Source of the DNA: Pandoraea anapnoica
Lineage (GTDB): Bacteria; Pseudomonadota; Gammaproteobacteria; Burkholderiales; Burkholderiaceae
Length of the DNA stretch: 64,000 nt
Direction: 5' to 3'
Assembly (NCBI RefSeq): GCF_902459765.1
Contig: NZ_CABPSP010000016.1
Coordinates: 62,001 to 126,000, forward strand
Positions 31,241 through 41,311 of this stretch are shown here, piece after piece. The translations under genes and the position numbers were made by a program. Under the pieces are notes generated by a model. That model did not search any database. It saw only the letters and a list, made by a program, of their open reading frames with translations, and was not told the DNA's origin. Each line of letters opens with the position of its first letter. The stretch's first letter is position 1.

Positions 31241-32436
31241 GTTTCGCCCGCCACCCTGAGCACCCGCACGTACCGCAATCCCAGCGGGGCGAAGCGGGCG
31301 ATCAGGGCATCGGCGACGGTCTGCGACGGCCCTTCGATGCCGCCGTAGCCCGCCGCCAAACTGTTCGAACCGTTCAGCCCTTCGACGATCACGTCGGCTT
31401 CCAACCCGTTGTTCAGATAGTGCAGCTTGACGTCGTTCAGGGCCAGCGCGTTGGCCCGGCACAGCAGTTCGGCCGCACCGACCACCACGGCACGTGCCGG
31501 CCACTGTTGTAGCGCGGTGCCCTTCGTGTCGCTTTCCGGATCGACGTGCACCAGCACGTCGAGAATCTGCGGTTCGTTCATGACTGCGGCCCGGGCCTGT
31601 TCGGCTAAGTAGTGCCCCTCCGAGACCGACAGCCTTGCGTCCACGAGAATATGGACGTCGACGACGATCTCATCGCCCATGCGTCGCGTACGCAGCATGT
31701 CGATGCCACGTACGCCCGGCGTGTCGAGCAGACGCTGGCGAATCGTGACGGTCGTGTCGTCGTCCACGCCGCGATCAATCAGGTCCTGCAAGGCGTTCCA
31801 GCCGAATTTCCACCCGGTGCGTCCGATCATCAGCCCGACGAGCGCTGCCGCGAGCGGATCGAGAATGCGGTAGCCCGCGAGGTTGCCGAGAATCCCGCAC
31901 GCCACCACGAGCGACGACAGGGCGTCCGAGCGCGCGTGCCAGGCGTTGGCGACGAGCATCGCCGAGCGCACTCGTTGTGCCGCGCGCAACATGTAGCGGA
32001 AGAGTCCTTCCTTGCTGACGAGCACTATCACCGCTACGACCAGCGCGATGGTGTGCACCTCGGGAATGTCCTCGGGGTGGAGCAGACGCTCCACCCCGCG
32101 CCACAACATGCCCGCACCCACTACGAGCAGGATCACGCCCAGAAATAGCGACGCGGCGTTTTCGTAGCGGTTGTGCCCGTAAGGGTGATCGGCATCAGGT
32201 GCACGGGCGCTGCCGCGTGCGGCGGCGAGCACCACGAAATCGGAGACGATATCGGAGAGGGAGTGAATGCCGTCGGCGATCAGCGCCTGCGAGCGCGCGA
32301 AGATCCCGATGACGATCTGGGCGGTTGTCAGCACGACATTGACCCAGATGCTGACCCAGGTCGAATGGCGTGCGACGGCATGTTTGTCGAGCGCCTCGCT
32401 CGATGCCGCCAGGTTGTCGTAGTTCGAGTAGGGCAT
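31228..32436 (-). CDS. Cation diffusion facilitator (CDF) transporter
   Basis: CDF proteins export Zn2+, Fe2+ or Mn2+ from the cytoplasm in exchange for protons. The 402-residue protein has the metal-site motifs ADGIHSLSDIVSD (helix 2) and HARSDALSS (helix 5), about six membrane helices, and a cytosolic metal-binding domain with VDVHILVD. The C-terminus is longer than usual by about 80 residues. The metal is unknown. The 3' end overlaps rmlC. Confidence 0.92.
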   Translation of the reverse strand: MPYSNYDNLAASSEALDKHAVARHSTWVSIWVNVVLTTAQIVIGIFARSQALIADGIHSLSDIVSDFVVLAAARGSARAPDADHPYGHNRYENAASLFLGVILLVVGAGMLWRGVERLLHPEDIPEVHTIALVVAVIVLVSKEGLFRYMLRAAQRVRSAMLVANAWHARSDALSSLVVACGILGNLAGYRILDPLAAALVGLMIGRTGWKFGWNALQDLIDRGVDDDTTVTIRQRLLDTPGVRGIDMLRTRRMGDEIVVDVHILVDARLSVSEGHYLAEQARAAVMNEPQILDVLVHVDPESDTKGTALQQWPARAVVVGAAELLCRANALALNDVKLHYLNNGLEADVIVEGLNGSNSLAAGYGGIEGPSQTVADALIARFAPLGLRYVRVLRVAGETQSS

Positions 32437-32518
32437 GGCCGGGGCGTGCTTGTGCGCACGACGAAATCGTATCGATTGCGTATTGTATTGCGGATGCCCA
32501 GGTTTTCTATGACAGCGG

Positions 32519-33988
32519 TTACATCAGAATGATGTCGTACTGCTCCTGATGGAACGACGATTCGACCTGAAGCGAGATCGGCTTGCCGATGAAGTCGATC
32601 AGCATCGCGAGGTGCTGCGACTCTTCTTCGAGGAACAGATCGACGACTTCCTGCGAGGCGATCAAACGGAACTCGCGCGGATTGAACTGGCGCGATTCGC
32701 GCAAAATCTCGCGCAGAATGTCGTAGCACAGCGTACGCGGCGTCTTGACCTGTCCCTTGCCCTGACACACCGCACACGGTTCGCACAGCACGTGCGCGAG
32801 CGATTCGCGCGTGCGCTTGCGGGTCATCTCCACCAGCCCCAACTGCGAGAAGCCGTTTACCGTGATGCGCGTGCGGTCGCGTGCGAGCGCTTTCTTCAAT
32901 TCCGCGAGCACGGAGTCGCGATGGTCGGCGCTCTCCATGTCGATGAAGTCGATGATGATGATCCCGCCCAGATTGCGCAGCCGTAACTGGCGCGCAATCA
33001 TCAGCGCCGCTTCCAGGTTGGTCTTGAAGATCGTGTCGTCGAAGTTGCGTGCACCGACGTAGCCGCCGGTGTTCACGTCGATGGTCGTCATCGCTTCGGT
33101 CTGGTCGATCATCAGATAGCCGCCGGACTTCAGATCGACGCGACGCGACAACGCGCGCTCGATTTCCGTCTCGACGTTGTACAGATCGAACAGCGGACGC
33201 TCGCCCGTGTAGTGCGTGAGCTTGCCAAGCACGGCAGGCGTGTAAGTCGCCGCAAACTCGGCCAGCTTCTGATACGTCTCCCGCGAGTCGACGAGGATCT
33301 TGCCCGTCTCTTCATGCACGAAGTCGCGCAGCACGCGTTGGGCCAGATTCAGATCTTGATACAGCAGCGCAGGGGCGGGCACGCGCGTGCTCTGCTCACC
33401 AATCGTCTGCCATGACTTGCGCAGGTAGGCGATGTCGTTGGCGAGTTCGGCGTCGGCTGCGTCTTCGGCAATGGTACGCACGATGAAGCCGCCTTTCTCA
33501 TCAGCCGGCACGAGCGCCTGAATCTTGCTGCGCAGCGCCTCGCGCTCGGCTTCGCTCTCGATACGCTGCGAGATGCCGATGTGCGGCTCCTGCGGCAGAT
33601 AGACGAGCGTGCGTCCGGCGATGCTGATTTGCGTCGACAGGCGAGCGCCCTTCGTGCCGATCGGGTCCTTGATGACCTGCACCATCAGCGTCTGCCCTTC
33701 GAAAACCGTCTTCTCGATGGGCGGCTGCGGATGCGGCACGGACGTGTCGTTATTCGTGCGCGGATGCCAGATATCGGCCACATGCAGGAACGCCGCGCGC
33801 TCCAGCCCGATATCGATGAAGGCCGACTGCATGCCCGGGAGCACGCGCACGACCTTACCCAGATAGATGTTGCCGACCAGACCGCGCGAGAGCGTGCGCT
33901 CGATGTGCAGTTCCTGCACAGCGCCGAGCTGCATAAGCGCCACACGGGTTTCCTGTGGCGTGATATTGACCAGAATGTCTTCGTTCAT
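32519..33988 (-). CDS. rng: RNase G
   Basis: RNase G is an endonuclease for 16S rRNA 5'-end maturation and mRNA decay. The 489-residue protein begins MNEDILVNITPQETRVAL and has an S1 domain at about residues 35-125. Catalytic segments TTIDVNTGGYVGARN and IIIDFIDME carry the metal-binding Asp residues, and the zinc-link is CEPCAVCQGKG. It lacks the long C-terminal scaffold of RNase E. It is 41 bp downstream of maf. Confidence 0.96.
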   Translation of the reverse strand: MNEDILVNITPQETRVALMQLGAVQELHIERTLSRGLVGNIYLGKVVRVLPGMQSAFIDIGLERAAFLHVADIWHPRTNNDTSVPHPQPPIEKTVFEGQTLMVQVIKDPIGTKGARLSTQISIAGRTLVYLPQEPHIGISQRIESEAEREALRSKIQALVPADEKGGFIVRTIAEDAADAELANDIAYLRKSWQTIGEQSTRVPAPALLYQDLNLAQRVLRDFVHEETGKILVDSRETYQKLAEFAATYTPAVLGKLTHYTGERPLFDLYNVETEIERALSRRVDLKSGGYLMIDQTEAMTTIDVNTGGYVGARNFDDTIFKTNLEAALMIARQLRLRNLGGIIIIDFIDMESADHRDSVLAELKKALARDRTRITVNGFSQLGLVEMTRKRTRESLAHVLCEPCAVCQGKGQVKTPRTLCYDILREILRESRQFNPREFRLIASQEVVDLFLEEESQHLAMLIDFIGKPISLQVESSFHQEQYDIILM

Positions 33989-34029
33989 AAATTGTCGACC
34001 AGACTCGAAATGCGCGGGGCTAGGTAGCG

Positions 34030-34629
34030 TTAGAAGTCGACGCCCGCCTGACGCAGCAGCGCGGCGGTTTCGCAAAGCGGCAGTCCCATGATGCCGGAGT
34101 AGCTGCCGTCGATACGCATCACAAACTCGGCGGCCTTCCCCTGAATACCATAAGCGCCCGCCTTGCCTTTCGGTTCTCCCGAGGCGACGTAACGCTCGAT
34201 CTCCTCGCGGCGCAACGGCCGGAACCACACGTGCGAGATGTTGACCGCCTGATGGATCTGTCCGTCGGCACAGACCGCTACGGCGGTGAGCACACGGTGA
34301 CGGGTGCCTGACAGACGGGCGAGTACGGCGCAGGCGTCGGCGTCGTCGAACGGTTTGCCGAGGATGGTGCCGTCGAGACAGACGGTCGTGTCGGCCGTCA
34401 GGATCGGCGCGCCGGGCAGTCCGGCGCGCGCCAGACGGGCCACCGCCGCTTCGGCCTTGGCGCGCGTGACGCGCTGCACATAGTCGTCGGGCGGCTCCCC
34501 AGGCAGCACGGCTTCGAGTGCTTCGGCGTCCTCGTCGGCATGGGGTAGCAGCAACTCGAAACGAACGCCGAGCTGTTGCAGCAGTTCCTGACGGCGGGGG
34601 CTTTGCGAAGCGAGATAAATGTACGGCAT
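34030..34629 (-). CDS. maf: Maf-family nucleoside triphosphate pyrophosphatase
   Basis: It removes non-canonical or excess nucleotides such as dTTP or UTP. The 199-residue protein has the family signature [12 protein letters not shown], an [12 protein letters not shown] active-site segment and [19 protein letters not shown] 34629 is the start. Maf followed by rng is a conserved pair. Confidence 0.95.
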   Translation of the reverse strand: MPYIYLASQSPRRQELLQQLGVRFELLLPHADEDAEALEAVLPGEPPDDYVQRVTRAKAEAAVARLARAGLPGAPILTADTTVCLDGTILGKPFDDADACAVLARLSGTRHRVLTAVAVCADGQIHQAVNISHVWFRPLRREEIERYVASGEPKGKAGAYGIQGKAAEFVMRIDGSYSGIMGLPLCETAALLRQAGVDF

Positions 34630-34802
34630 GGCGGCTTGGCTTGAATTCGTCCAGCCCGGCACACGGCTTTGCAGAAAATTGCAGCGCGCGCACCGGGCCG
34701 CTGGATGGGCTGGGCGAGGGGAACGTCCTATTATGCCGCCTTGCGACCCCGCCCGCCACCATGGGGCAGCGACCGGCGGGTGCCGTTTTTCAAGGGAATT
34801 GC

Positions 34803-34866
34803 GCGCGGTAGGGGGCTTTCGGGCGCGGTAGGGGCGGTGGGGACGTCCGCGACGTCCCCACCGCCC
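34803..34866. repeat. Repeat and perfect 16-bp hairpin downstream of ugpQ
   Basis: A direct repeat GCGCGGTAGGGG occurs at 34803-34814 and 34823-34834. It runs into a perfect inverted repeat at 34832-34866 (arms GGGCGGTGGGGACGTC and its complement, loop CGC). The stem lies 9 bp beyond the ugpQ stop. It has no T-tract, so it may stop or stabilise the ugp transcript without being a classical terminator. Confidence 0.6.
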
Positions 34867-34874
34867 TTCACCGC

Positions 34875-35669
34875 TCAGAGGTCGGCGAGGAAGTCCGCGC
34901 CGATCAGGTCGATGCGGTCGGTGCAGATGGCGTCCACGCCCCATGCGGCCAGTTCGCGGGCACGCGCCGGCTCGTTGACCGTGTAGACGAGCATATGCAG
35001 CCCGGCGGCTTTGATCTCGGCGACCTGCGGGCCGTCGAGATGCTTATGGCTCGCGTGCAGCGTGACGGTGCCCAACTTGCGCGCGTCGTCGCGCCAGTGG
35101 GCCGGTACGGCCTCGTACAGCATGCCGCACGGCAGTTCCGGCACGGCAGCGGCCGCCGCTTCGAGCGCCTCATAGGAGAACGAGGAGAGCAACGGCGGCT
35201 GGGCCTGACCGGCCCACAGCGCCTTGACCGCCTGCGCCACCAACGTGCCCGTCTCGGCTTCACGCCCCGGGCACGGCTTGATCTCGACGTTCGCCGCGAG
35301 TCCCAGCGCCTGACAACGCTCGGCCACCTGCGCCAGCGTCGGCATCGTCTGGCCTGCAAAGCGGCCGTCCGCGCCGAACCAGCTACCGGCGTCCAGCTTC
35401 TCAATTTCGGCGTACGTCATCTGCGCCGCCGCGCCGTGACCGTTGCTGGTGCGATCGACGGTGTCGTCGTGCAGCAGAAAGACGACGTTATCCGCCGAGA
35501 GCTTGGCGTCGAACTCGACCATGCGCAGGCCGAGCGATGCACCCATCTCGAAGGCGGCGAGCGTGTTCTCCGGTGCGAGCTTGCCGCCGCCGCGATGCGA
35601 GACGATGCGCGGATACGGCCAGTCGCGCCACAAATGGGCGGTTGCCGGGTCTGAGGTCGCGCTGCTCAT
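34875..35669 (-). CDS. ugpQ: UgpQ, glycerophosphodiester phosphodiesterase
   Basis: It hydrolyses glycerophosphodiesters to sn-glycerol-3-phosphate and an alcohol. The 264-residue TIM-barrel protein has the catalytic [18 protein letters not shown] and the later [13 protein letters not shown] and VEIKP segments. Its ATG overlaps the ugpC stop by 4 bp, indicating translational coupling. Confidence 0.95.
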   Translation of the reverse strand: MSSATSDPATAHLWRDWPYPRIVSHRGGGKLAPENTLAAFEMGASLGLRMVEFDAKLSADNVVFLLHDDTVDRTSNGHGAAAQMTYAEIEKLDAGSWFGADGRFAGQTMPTLAQVAERCQALGLAANVEIKPCPGREAETGTLVAQAVKALWAGQAQPPLLSSFSYEALEAAAAAVPELPCGMLYEAVPAHWRDDARKLGTVTLHASHKHLDGPQVAEIKAAGLHMLVYTVNEPARARELAAWGVDAICTDRIDLIGADFLADL

Positions 35670-36760
35670 GCTTCCACCCGCTTGCCCGTCGACGGATCGA
35701 ACAGGTGCAGCGCCTTGGCGGAAATCGCCAGTGGCATGACGGAACCCGCCGCCGGGCGCAGCTCGTGCGGCAGACGCACCGTCACGTTTTGCTCGCCCCA
35801 GCGGCCGTGCAGCAGATTGTCCGCGCCGAGCAGTTCGAGTTGATCGACGTTGATGCTGGTTTGTGCGGCGAACGCGCCCAGCCCATTCTGCTGTTCGGCG
35901 GGCACCAGATGTTCCGGACGCACGCCAAGCACCAGTTCGCGCCCTGCGTGGGCCATGCTCGTCGGCGGCAGACGCAGCGCCGGGCCGCCGTCGACTTCGA
36001 ACGTACGGCCTTCCGCATCGACCCGGCCCTTGAGCAGATTCATGGCGGGCGAGCCCATGAAACTCGCCACGAACAACGATGCCGGACGCTCGTAGACGTC
36101 GGTCGGCGTGCCGATCTGCTCGGCGTAGCCCTTGTTCATGACGATCACGCGATCGGCCAGCGTCATGGCTTCGACCTGGTCGTGCGTGACGTACAGGCTC
36201 GTCGTCTTCAGGCGTTTGTGTAGACGCTGAATTTCCAGGCGCATTTGCACGCGCAGCTTGGCGTCGAGGTTCGAGAGGGGTTCGTCGAACAGGAACACAG
36301 CCGGTTCGCGCACGATGGCACGGCCCATGGCCACGCGCTGACGCTGACCGCCCGAGAGTTCACGCGGCTTGCGCGCGAGCAGGGGTTCGAGTTCCAGAAT
36401 ACGCGCCGCCGCGAGCACGCGCTCTTCGATAGCCTTCTTGTCGATGCCGCGAATCTTCAGGCCGTACGACATGTTCTGACGCACGTCCATGTGCGGATAC
36501 AGCGCGTAGTTCTGGAACACCATCGCAATGTTGCGATCCTTCGGCTCCAGTTGATTGACGACCTGCGAGCCGATCAGAATGCTGCCTTCGCTCACCGATT
36601 CGAGGCCGGCGACCATGCGCAGCAGTGTCGACTTGCCGCAGCCCGACGGGCCGACGATGACCACGAACTCGCCGTCTTCGATGTCGATGTCGACACCGTG
36701 CAGCACGTAGTTGTTCTGGTCGTAGGTTTTCTTGACGCTATGGAGTTTGAGATTTGCCAT
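35666..36760 (-). CDS. ugpC: UgpC, glycerol-3-phosphate ABC transporter ATPase
   Basis: This is the 364-residue ATPase of the Ugp importer. Motifs: Walker [10 protein letters not shown] (about 36-44), [12 protein letters not shown], Walker [13 protein letters not shown], and a C-terminal regulatory OB-type domain typical of the MalK/UgpC group. The start is ATG 36760 ([14 protein letters not shown]), 2 bp after the ugpE stop. Confidence 0.95.
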   Translation of the reverse strand: MANLKLHSVKKTYDQNNYVLHGVDIDIEDGEFVVIVGPSGCGKSTLLRMVAGLESVSEGSILIGSQVVNQLEPKDRNIAMVFQNYALYPHMDVRQNMSYGLKIRGIDKKAIEERVLAAARILELEPLLARKPRELSGGQRQRVAMGRAIVREPAVFLFDEPLSNLDAKLRVQMRLEIQRLHKRLKTTSLYVTHDQVEAMTLADRVIVMNKGYAEQIGTPTDVYERPASLFVASFMGSPAMNLLKGRVDAEGRTFEVDGGPALRLPPTSMAHAGRELVLGVRPEHLVPAEQQNGLGAFAAQTSINVDQLELLGADNLLHGRWGEQNVTVRLPHELRPAAGSVMPLAISAKALHLFDPSTGKRVEA

Positions 36761-36762
36761 GA

Positions 36763-37608
36763 TTACTTTTCCGAATCGACCAGACCGCGCACGAACCAGC
36801 GTTGCATCAGCAGCACCACCGCGAGCGGTGGCAGCATGGCGAGCAACGTAGCGCTCATGACGAGTTGCCATTGGGTAGCGGTGTCGCCGCTGCCGATCAT
36901 GCTCTTGATACCCACGACTGCCGTGGTCATTTCCGGTGCGTTGGTCACCAGAATCGGCCACAGGTACTGATTCCAGCCATAGATGAAGGTGATGACGAAC
37001 AGCGCCGCGATGTTCGTCTTCGACAGCGGCAGGACCACGTCGAAGAAGAAGCGCATCGGCCCTGCGCCGTCGATGCGTGCGGCTTCGACGAGTTCGTCCG
37101 GCAGCGTCATGAAGAACTGACGGAACAGGAACGTGGCCGTGGCCGAGGCGATCAGCGGGATCGTCAGACCGGCGTAGCTGTTGATGAGCCCGAGGCTCGA
37201 AATCACCTGCACCGTCGGGAAAATCCGCACTTCGACCGGCAGCATCAGCGTGACGAAGATGAGCCAGAAGAACAGATTACGCAGCGGGAAGCGGAAATAC
37301 ACGATGGCGAAGGCCGACAGGATCGACACCGAAATCTTGCCGATCGTGACGACCAGCGCCATGAACAGACTATTGCCGAGCATCAGTCCGAAGGGCATGG
37401 CAGCGTTGCCGGTGCCCGCGCTCCACACTGTCGAGAAGTTCTCGAACAGATGCGAGCTCGGAATGAGCGACAGGGGAACGTTGAAGACTTCGCTCTCGTT
37501 CATGGTGGCGGCGACGAACGCCACGTAGAGCGGGAAGACCACCAGCAGCACGCCGATTATCAGCATGACGTGGCAGAAGATATCCAGGCCGCGACGGTTC
37601 TCGATCAT
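36763..37608 (-). CDS. ugpE: UgpE, glycerol-3-phosphate ABC permease
   Basis: The 281-residue inner-membrane permease has six helices and the EAA loop ([20 protein letters not shown]) that docks on UgpC. The start at 37608 overlaps the ugpA stop by 4 bp. It pairs with UgpA as the membrane channel. Confidence 0.95.
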   Translation of the reverse strand: MIENRRGLDIFCHVMLIIGVLLVVFPLYVAFVAATMNESEVFNVPLSLIPSSHLFENFSTVWSAGTGNAAMPFGLMLGNSLFMALVVTIGKISVSILSAFAIVYFRFPLRNLFFWLIFVTLMLPVEVRIFPTVQVISSLGLINSYAGLTIPLIASATATFLFRQFFMTLPDELVEAARIDGAGPMRFFFDVVLPLSKTNIAALFVITFIYGWNQYLWPILVTNAPEMTTAVVGIKSMIGSGDTATQWQLVMSATLLAMLPPLAVVLLMQRWFVRGLVDSEK

Positions 37609-38501
37609 GCGTATTGCACCTTGCGTTCGATGAAGCGGAACTGCACGACCGTGAGCACGATGACGATGACCATCAGCACCACCGACTGGGCAGCCGAGCT
37701 GCCGAGGTCGAGCCCCTTGAAGCCTTCCGAGTAGATCTTGTAGATCAGCGTCATGGTCGACTGACCCGGACCGCCGCCCGTGGCCGCATCGATCACCGGG
37801 AAGGTGTCGAAGAACGAGTACACGAGGTTGACCACGAGCAGGAAGAACGTCGTCGGCGAAATCAGCGGCAGCACCAGCCCGAAGAAGCGACGGATCGGGC
37901 CTGCACCGTCGATCGCGGCGGCTTCCACGAGCGAGCGCGGAATCGCCTGCAACCCGGCGTAGAAGAACAGGAAGTTGTAGCTGACCTGCTTCCAGATCGA
38001 GGCGAGTACGACGAGGAACATCGCCTGCCCGCCGTTGAGCGCGTGGTTCCACTCGATGCCGACCTTCGCCAGGCCGTAGGTGACCAGACCGATACTCGGG
38101 TTGAAGAGGAACGCCCACAGCACGGCGGCAATGGCCGGTGCCACGGCGTACGGCCAGATCAGCAGCGTCTGGTAGAGGCGCTTGCCGCGCGTGACCCGGT
38201 CGGCCATCGCCGCAAGTAACAGCGAGATGACCAGTCCGCAGACGGTGACCAGCCCGCTGAAAATCATCGTCGTGCGAAACGACGCGAGATAGAGCGAATC
38301 GCCCCACAGCGAGGTGAAGTTGTCGAGCCCGACGAACTCGCTCGACAGGCCGAAGGCGTCTTGCGTCGATGTCGATTGCCACAGGGCCTCGCCCGCGGGC
38401 CAGAGGAAGAACAGGGCAGTGATGATGAGCTGCGGCGCGACAAGCGCGTAGGGCAGCCAGCCGGTGCCGAAGCGGGGACGTTCTCTGGAGGTATGCGCCA
38501 T
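37605..38501 (-). CDS. ugpA: UgpA, glycerol-3-phosphate ABC permease
   Basis: The permease subunit has about 298 residues from ATG 38501 ([20 protein letters not shown]). It has six hydrophobic helices and an EAA loop ([20 protein letters not shown]). A TTG at 38525 is less likely. It is separated from ugpB by 147 bp holding a terminator-like hairpin. Confidence 0.94.
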   Translation of the reverse strand: MAHTSRERPRFGTGWLPYALVAPQLIITALFFLWPAGEALWQSTSTQDAFGLSSEFVGLDNFTSLWGDSLYLASFRTTMIFSGLVTVCGLVISLLLAAMADRVTRGKRLYQTLLIWPYAVAPAIAAVLWAFLFNPSIGLVTYGLAKVGIEWNHALNGGQAMFLVVLASIWKQVSYNFLFFYAGLQAIPRSLVEAAAIDGAGPIRRFFGLVLPLISPTTFFLLVVNLVYSFFDTFPVIDAATGGGPGQSTMTLIYKIYSEGFKGLDLGSSAAQSVVLMVIVIVLTVVQFRFIERKVQYA

Positions 38502-38514
38502 AACGTAGTGACCG

Positions 38515-38551
38515 AAAAAAACCAAACCGGCCCGCGTATCACGCGAGCCGG
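38515..38551 (-). terminator. Attenuator-like terminator between ugpB and ugpA
   Basis: On the minus strand, CCGGCTCGCG-TGATA-CGCGGGCCGG forms a 10-bp stem with one mismatch, followed by TTTGGTTTTTT. It lies just upstream of the ugpA start. Partial termination here would give more ugpB (binding protein) than permease message, a common arrangement in ABC importers. Confidence 0.75.
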
Positions 38552-38648
38552 GGTGGCGTCATTGTAACGTCACGATTCCCCCCGCAAATGCAGGAAAAGC
38601 CCCCGCATTGCGTGCGTCATCGTGCGTTCACCGAACGTTGAGGGCGAC

Positions 38649-39980
38649 TTAGCTGCCTTGCTTTGCGAAGCGAGCCAGAAGGTCGTTGCCACGTTCCACT
38701 GCCTTGTCGAGCGCGGCTTTAGGCGTTTGCTTGCCGCTCCACACGCCTTCGAGTTCCTCGTCGACCACCGTACGAATCTGCGGCATGTTGCCCAGACGCA
38801 GACCGCGCGTGTACGGCAGCGGGTCCTTGTTGAGCATCTGCTTGATGGCCGTGTCGGCGCCCGGGTTCTTCGCGTAGAAGCCTTGCTTTTCCGTCAGTTC
38901 GTAAGCGGCCTTGGTGACCGGCAGGTAACCGGTGTCCTGGTGCCACTTAGCAGCCACGGCCGGCGAAGCGAGGTAGTTCAGGAACTTTGCCACGCCCTTG
39001 TACTCGGTGGCCGACTTGCCGGCGAGCACCCACAGGCTGGCGCCACCGATGATGGCGTTCTGCGGCGCACCCTTCACGTCTGCGTCGTACGGCATCATGC
39101 CCACGCCGTAGCTGAACTTGGCGTACTTGCCGATGTTGGCGAGCGCGCCCGACGTCGTCATGGCGATACCGCAGTCGCCGCTGTAGAACTTCGAGGTCAC
39201 TTCATCCTTACGGCCCACGTACGTGAACGTACCGTTCTTTGCCATGTCGGCCAGGAACTGGATGTGCTTGACCTGTTGCGGGCCATTGAACTCAAGCTTG
39301 GCGTCGAGGCCGCCGAAGCCGTTATCCTTCGTCGCGTACGGCAGGGCGTGCCAGGCGCTGTAGTTCTCAAGCTGCGTCCAGCCTTGCCAGCCCATCGTGA
39401 AACCGCACGACATGCCCGAAGCTTTCAGCTTCGCGGCGGCGGTGTTCACGTCGGCCCAGGTCTTCGGCGGGGTGTTCGGATCGAGGCCGGCCTTCTTGAA
39501 GGCGTCCTTGTTGTAGTACAGCACCGGCGTCGAGCTGTTGAACGGCATCGAGATCAGGTGGTTGGTCTTGCTGTCGGCGTAGTAACCGGCGATGGCGGGC
39601 ACGAAGGCCTTTTCGTCGAACGGCTCACCGGCGTCCTTCATGACTTGCCACACGGGCTTTACGGCCTTCTTGGCACCGATCATCGTGGCGGTGCCCACTT
39701 CGTACACCTGAAGAATGGCCGGTGCATTGCCGGCGCGGAAGGCGGCGATCCCTGCGGCCAGCCCCTGCTCGTAGTTGCCCTTGTAGATCGGGACAATCTT
39801 GTAGTCGCTTTGCGATGCGTTGAAGTCGGCAGCGATCTGGTTGACGCGATCGCCGAGGGCCGATTCCATCGAATGCCAGAATTGGATTTCCGTGGCGGCC
39901 AGGGCCGACGTGCTCATGCCGAGTGCCAGGGCGGCGCCAACGCCAGCGAGGGCGAACGTGCGCAGGGAAGGTTGCTTCAT
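38649..39980 (-). CDS. ugpB: UgpB, glycerol-3-phosphate binding protein
   Basis: This periplasmic receptor binds sn-glycerol-3-phosphate and glycerophosphodiesters. The 443-residue precursor has a Sec signal ending at about ALA ([13 protein letters not shown]... MSTSALA). The mature start [20 protein letters not shown] is close to known UgpB proteins. ATG 39980 has GGAGA upstream. It is the first gene of ugpBAECQ and would be induced by phosphate starvation in related bacteria. Confidence 0.95.
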   Translation of the reverse strand: MKQPSLRTFALAGVGAALALGMSTSALAATEIQFWHSMESALGDRVNQIAADFNASQSDYKIVPIYKGNYEQGLAAGIAAFRAGNAPAILQVYEVGTATMIGAKKAVKPVWQVMKDAGEPFDEKAFVPAIAGYYADSKTNHLISMPFNSSTPVLYYNKDAFKKAGLDPNTPPKTWADVNTAAAKLKASGMSCGFTMGWQGWTQLENYSAWHALPYATKDNGFGGLDAKLEFNGPQQVKHIQFLADMAKNGTFTYVGRKDEVTSKFYSGDCGIAMTTSGALANIGKYAKFSYGVGMMPYDADVKGAPQNAIIGGASLWVLAGKSATEYKGVAKFLNYLASPAVAAKWHQDTGYLPVTKAAYELTEKQGFYAKNPGADTAIKQMLNKDPLPYTRGLRLGNMPQIRTVVDEELEGVWSGKQTPKAALDKAVERGNDLLARFAKQGS

Positions 39981-40314
39981 GCCAATCTCCGGGGGTTCAC
40001 GAGAAGTCAAGGGTCTGATTGTGTGAGTGGACCCTACTTGTTCGCGGTGCGAACTGTAGCGCCGCGTAGACTAACACGTCACCGTGTTATTTCCATTCGC
40101 ACTGCACAATGCGTGTTGCACGCGAGTGCAACGGGGGGATTGACACGCCGCGAAGTGCCACGGCCAGCAAGGCCTGGCGCGGCATCGAGGGTCCGGCACA
40201 ACGTTGCGTTGCACCGCAAAATGCGTTGGTGACTTATGGATGACTTATTTTTTTGTCATACAAGGATGGTGGACATAACGTCGGATGACGCGCCGCCCCG
40301 TCGACAGAATGCCG
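39981..40314. other. Promoter region of ugpB and 3' flank of rlmH
   Basis: The 334 bp between ugpB and rlmH hold no gene. It includes a possible Pho box (separate entry) and a low-GC stretch with TTTTTTTGTCATA near 40248-40260. ugpB transcription should start within it. Confidence 0.5.
40229..40246 (-). promoter_or_regulatory. Candidate Pho box upstream of ugpB
   Basis: On the minus strand, AAGTCATCCATAAGTCAC shows two direct repeats spaced by 11 bp. It matches the PhoB box (CTGTCAT-N4-CTGTCAY) at the five 3' bases of each repeat but not at the first two. PhoB control of ugp is established in Escherichia coli. The box is about 250 bp from the ugpB start, farther than usual. Confidence 0.35.
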
Positions 40315-40785
40315 TCAGACCCGATGATAGGGGTGATTGGCGTTGATGCTCCACGCGCGGTAGAGCTGTTCGGCGAGCAGCACGCGCACCATGCCGTGCG
40401 GCAGGGTGAGGCTGGACAGGCGGATGAGGGTGTCGGCGCGCGACTTGAGGGTCGGGTCGAGCCCGTCGGCGCCGCCGATCACGAAGGCCACGTCGCGCCC
40501 GTCCTGTTGCCAGACGGTGAGCGACTGGGCCAGACGCATGGTGGTGAGATCCTGCCCGCGTTCGTCCAGACAGACGAGACGACAGCCGCGCGGCAGCGCC
40601 GCGTCGATGCGTTGCGCTTCGGCGGCCATGACCGTCTCGGCGGTGCGGGAGTTGGAGCGCTGCTCCGGCTTGATTTCCTTGAGTTCGATGCGCAGCTCGG
40701 GCGGCATGCGCTTGGCGTACTCGGCGAAGGCGGTCTCGATCCAGCCGGGCATCTTATGCCCGACTGCGAGAATGAACAGACGCAT
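40315..40785 (-). CDS. rlmH: RlmH, 23S rRNA pseudouridine-1915 N3-methyltransferase
   Basis: RlmH is a SPOUT-class methyltransferase acting on helix 69 of the 70S ribosome. The 156 residues include [18 protein letters not shown] at the N-terminus and the SAM-binding knot [13 protein letters not shown], with [18 protein letters not shown] near the end. It is the last gene of the nadD-rsfS-rlmH run, 24 bp after rsfS. Confidence 0.97.
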   Translation of the reverse strand: MRLFILAVGHKMPGWIETAFAEYAKRMPPELRIELKEIKPEQRSNSRTAETVMAAEAQRIDAALPRGCRLVCLDERGQDLTTMRLAQSLTVWQQDGRDVAFVIGGADGLDPTLKSRADTLIRLSSLTLPHGMVRVLLAEQLYRAWSINANHPYHRV

Positions 40786-40809
40786 GTCGGCAGGATCGCG
40801 TACGGCGTC

Positions 40810-41250
40810 TTACTTGCTGGTCTTGCGACGGGCCGGTGCCGGGGTGGCAGCGGGCGCGTCTTCCTCGTCTTCGTCTTCCGCGCTGGCCTTCGCACCGGCC
40901 TTGGTGCCGGCGGCCTTCAGGCGGACGGGCTTCTCGCCCCAGATTTCTTCGAGGTTGTAGTACTGGCGCAGGGCCGGTTGCATGATGTGCACGATGGCGT
41001 CGCCCGTGTCGACCAGCACCCATTCGCCCACGTCTTCGCCTTCCATGCTGACGATGTCGCCGCCGGCGGCTTTGACCTTGTCGCGCACGCTTGCGGCCAG
41101 TGCCTTGGTCTGGCGGTTGGACGTGCCGCTCGCGATGATCACGCGCTCGAACAGGGCGGTGAGGTGTTCGGTGTTGAACACCTTGATGTCCTGGGCCTTG
41201 ACGTCTTCGAGGGCGTCGACAATCAGGCGCTGAAGTTTACGAATATCCAT
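40810..41250 (-). CDS. rsfS: RsfS, ribosomal silencing factor
   Basis: RsfS binds ribosomal protein L14 and blocks subunit joining in stationary phase. The 146-residue protein has the core VDALEDVKAQDIKVFN, ASGTSNRQTKALA and WVLVDTGDAIVHIM. An acidic then basic tail of about 35 residues (AEDEDEED, then RRKTSK) extends the usual length of 105-115. Confidence 0.95.
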   Translation of the reverse strand: MDIRKLQRLIVDALEDVKAQDIKVFNTEHLTALFERVIIASGTSNRQTKALAASVRDKVKAAGGDIVSMEGEDVGEWVLVDTGDAIVHIMQPALRQYYNLEEIWGEKPVRLKAAGTKAGAKASAEDEDEEDAPAATPAPARRKTSK

Positions 41251-41311
41251 AGTGCGTCTATTTGGTGAAACAGGGGTGCGAGATAGCGGCCCGGCAATTG
41301 CCGTGGGGCCG

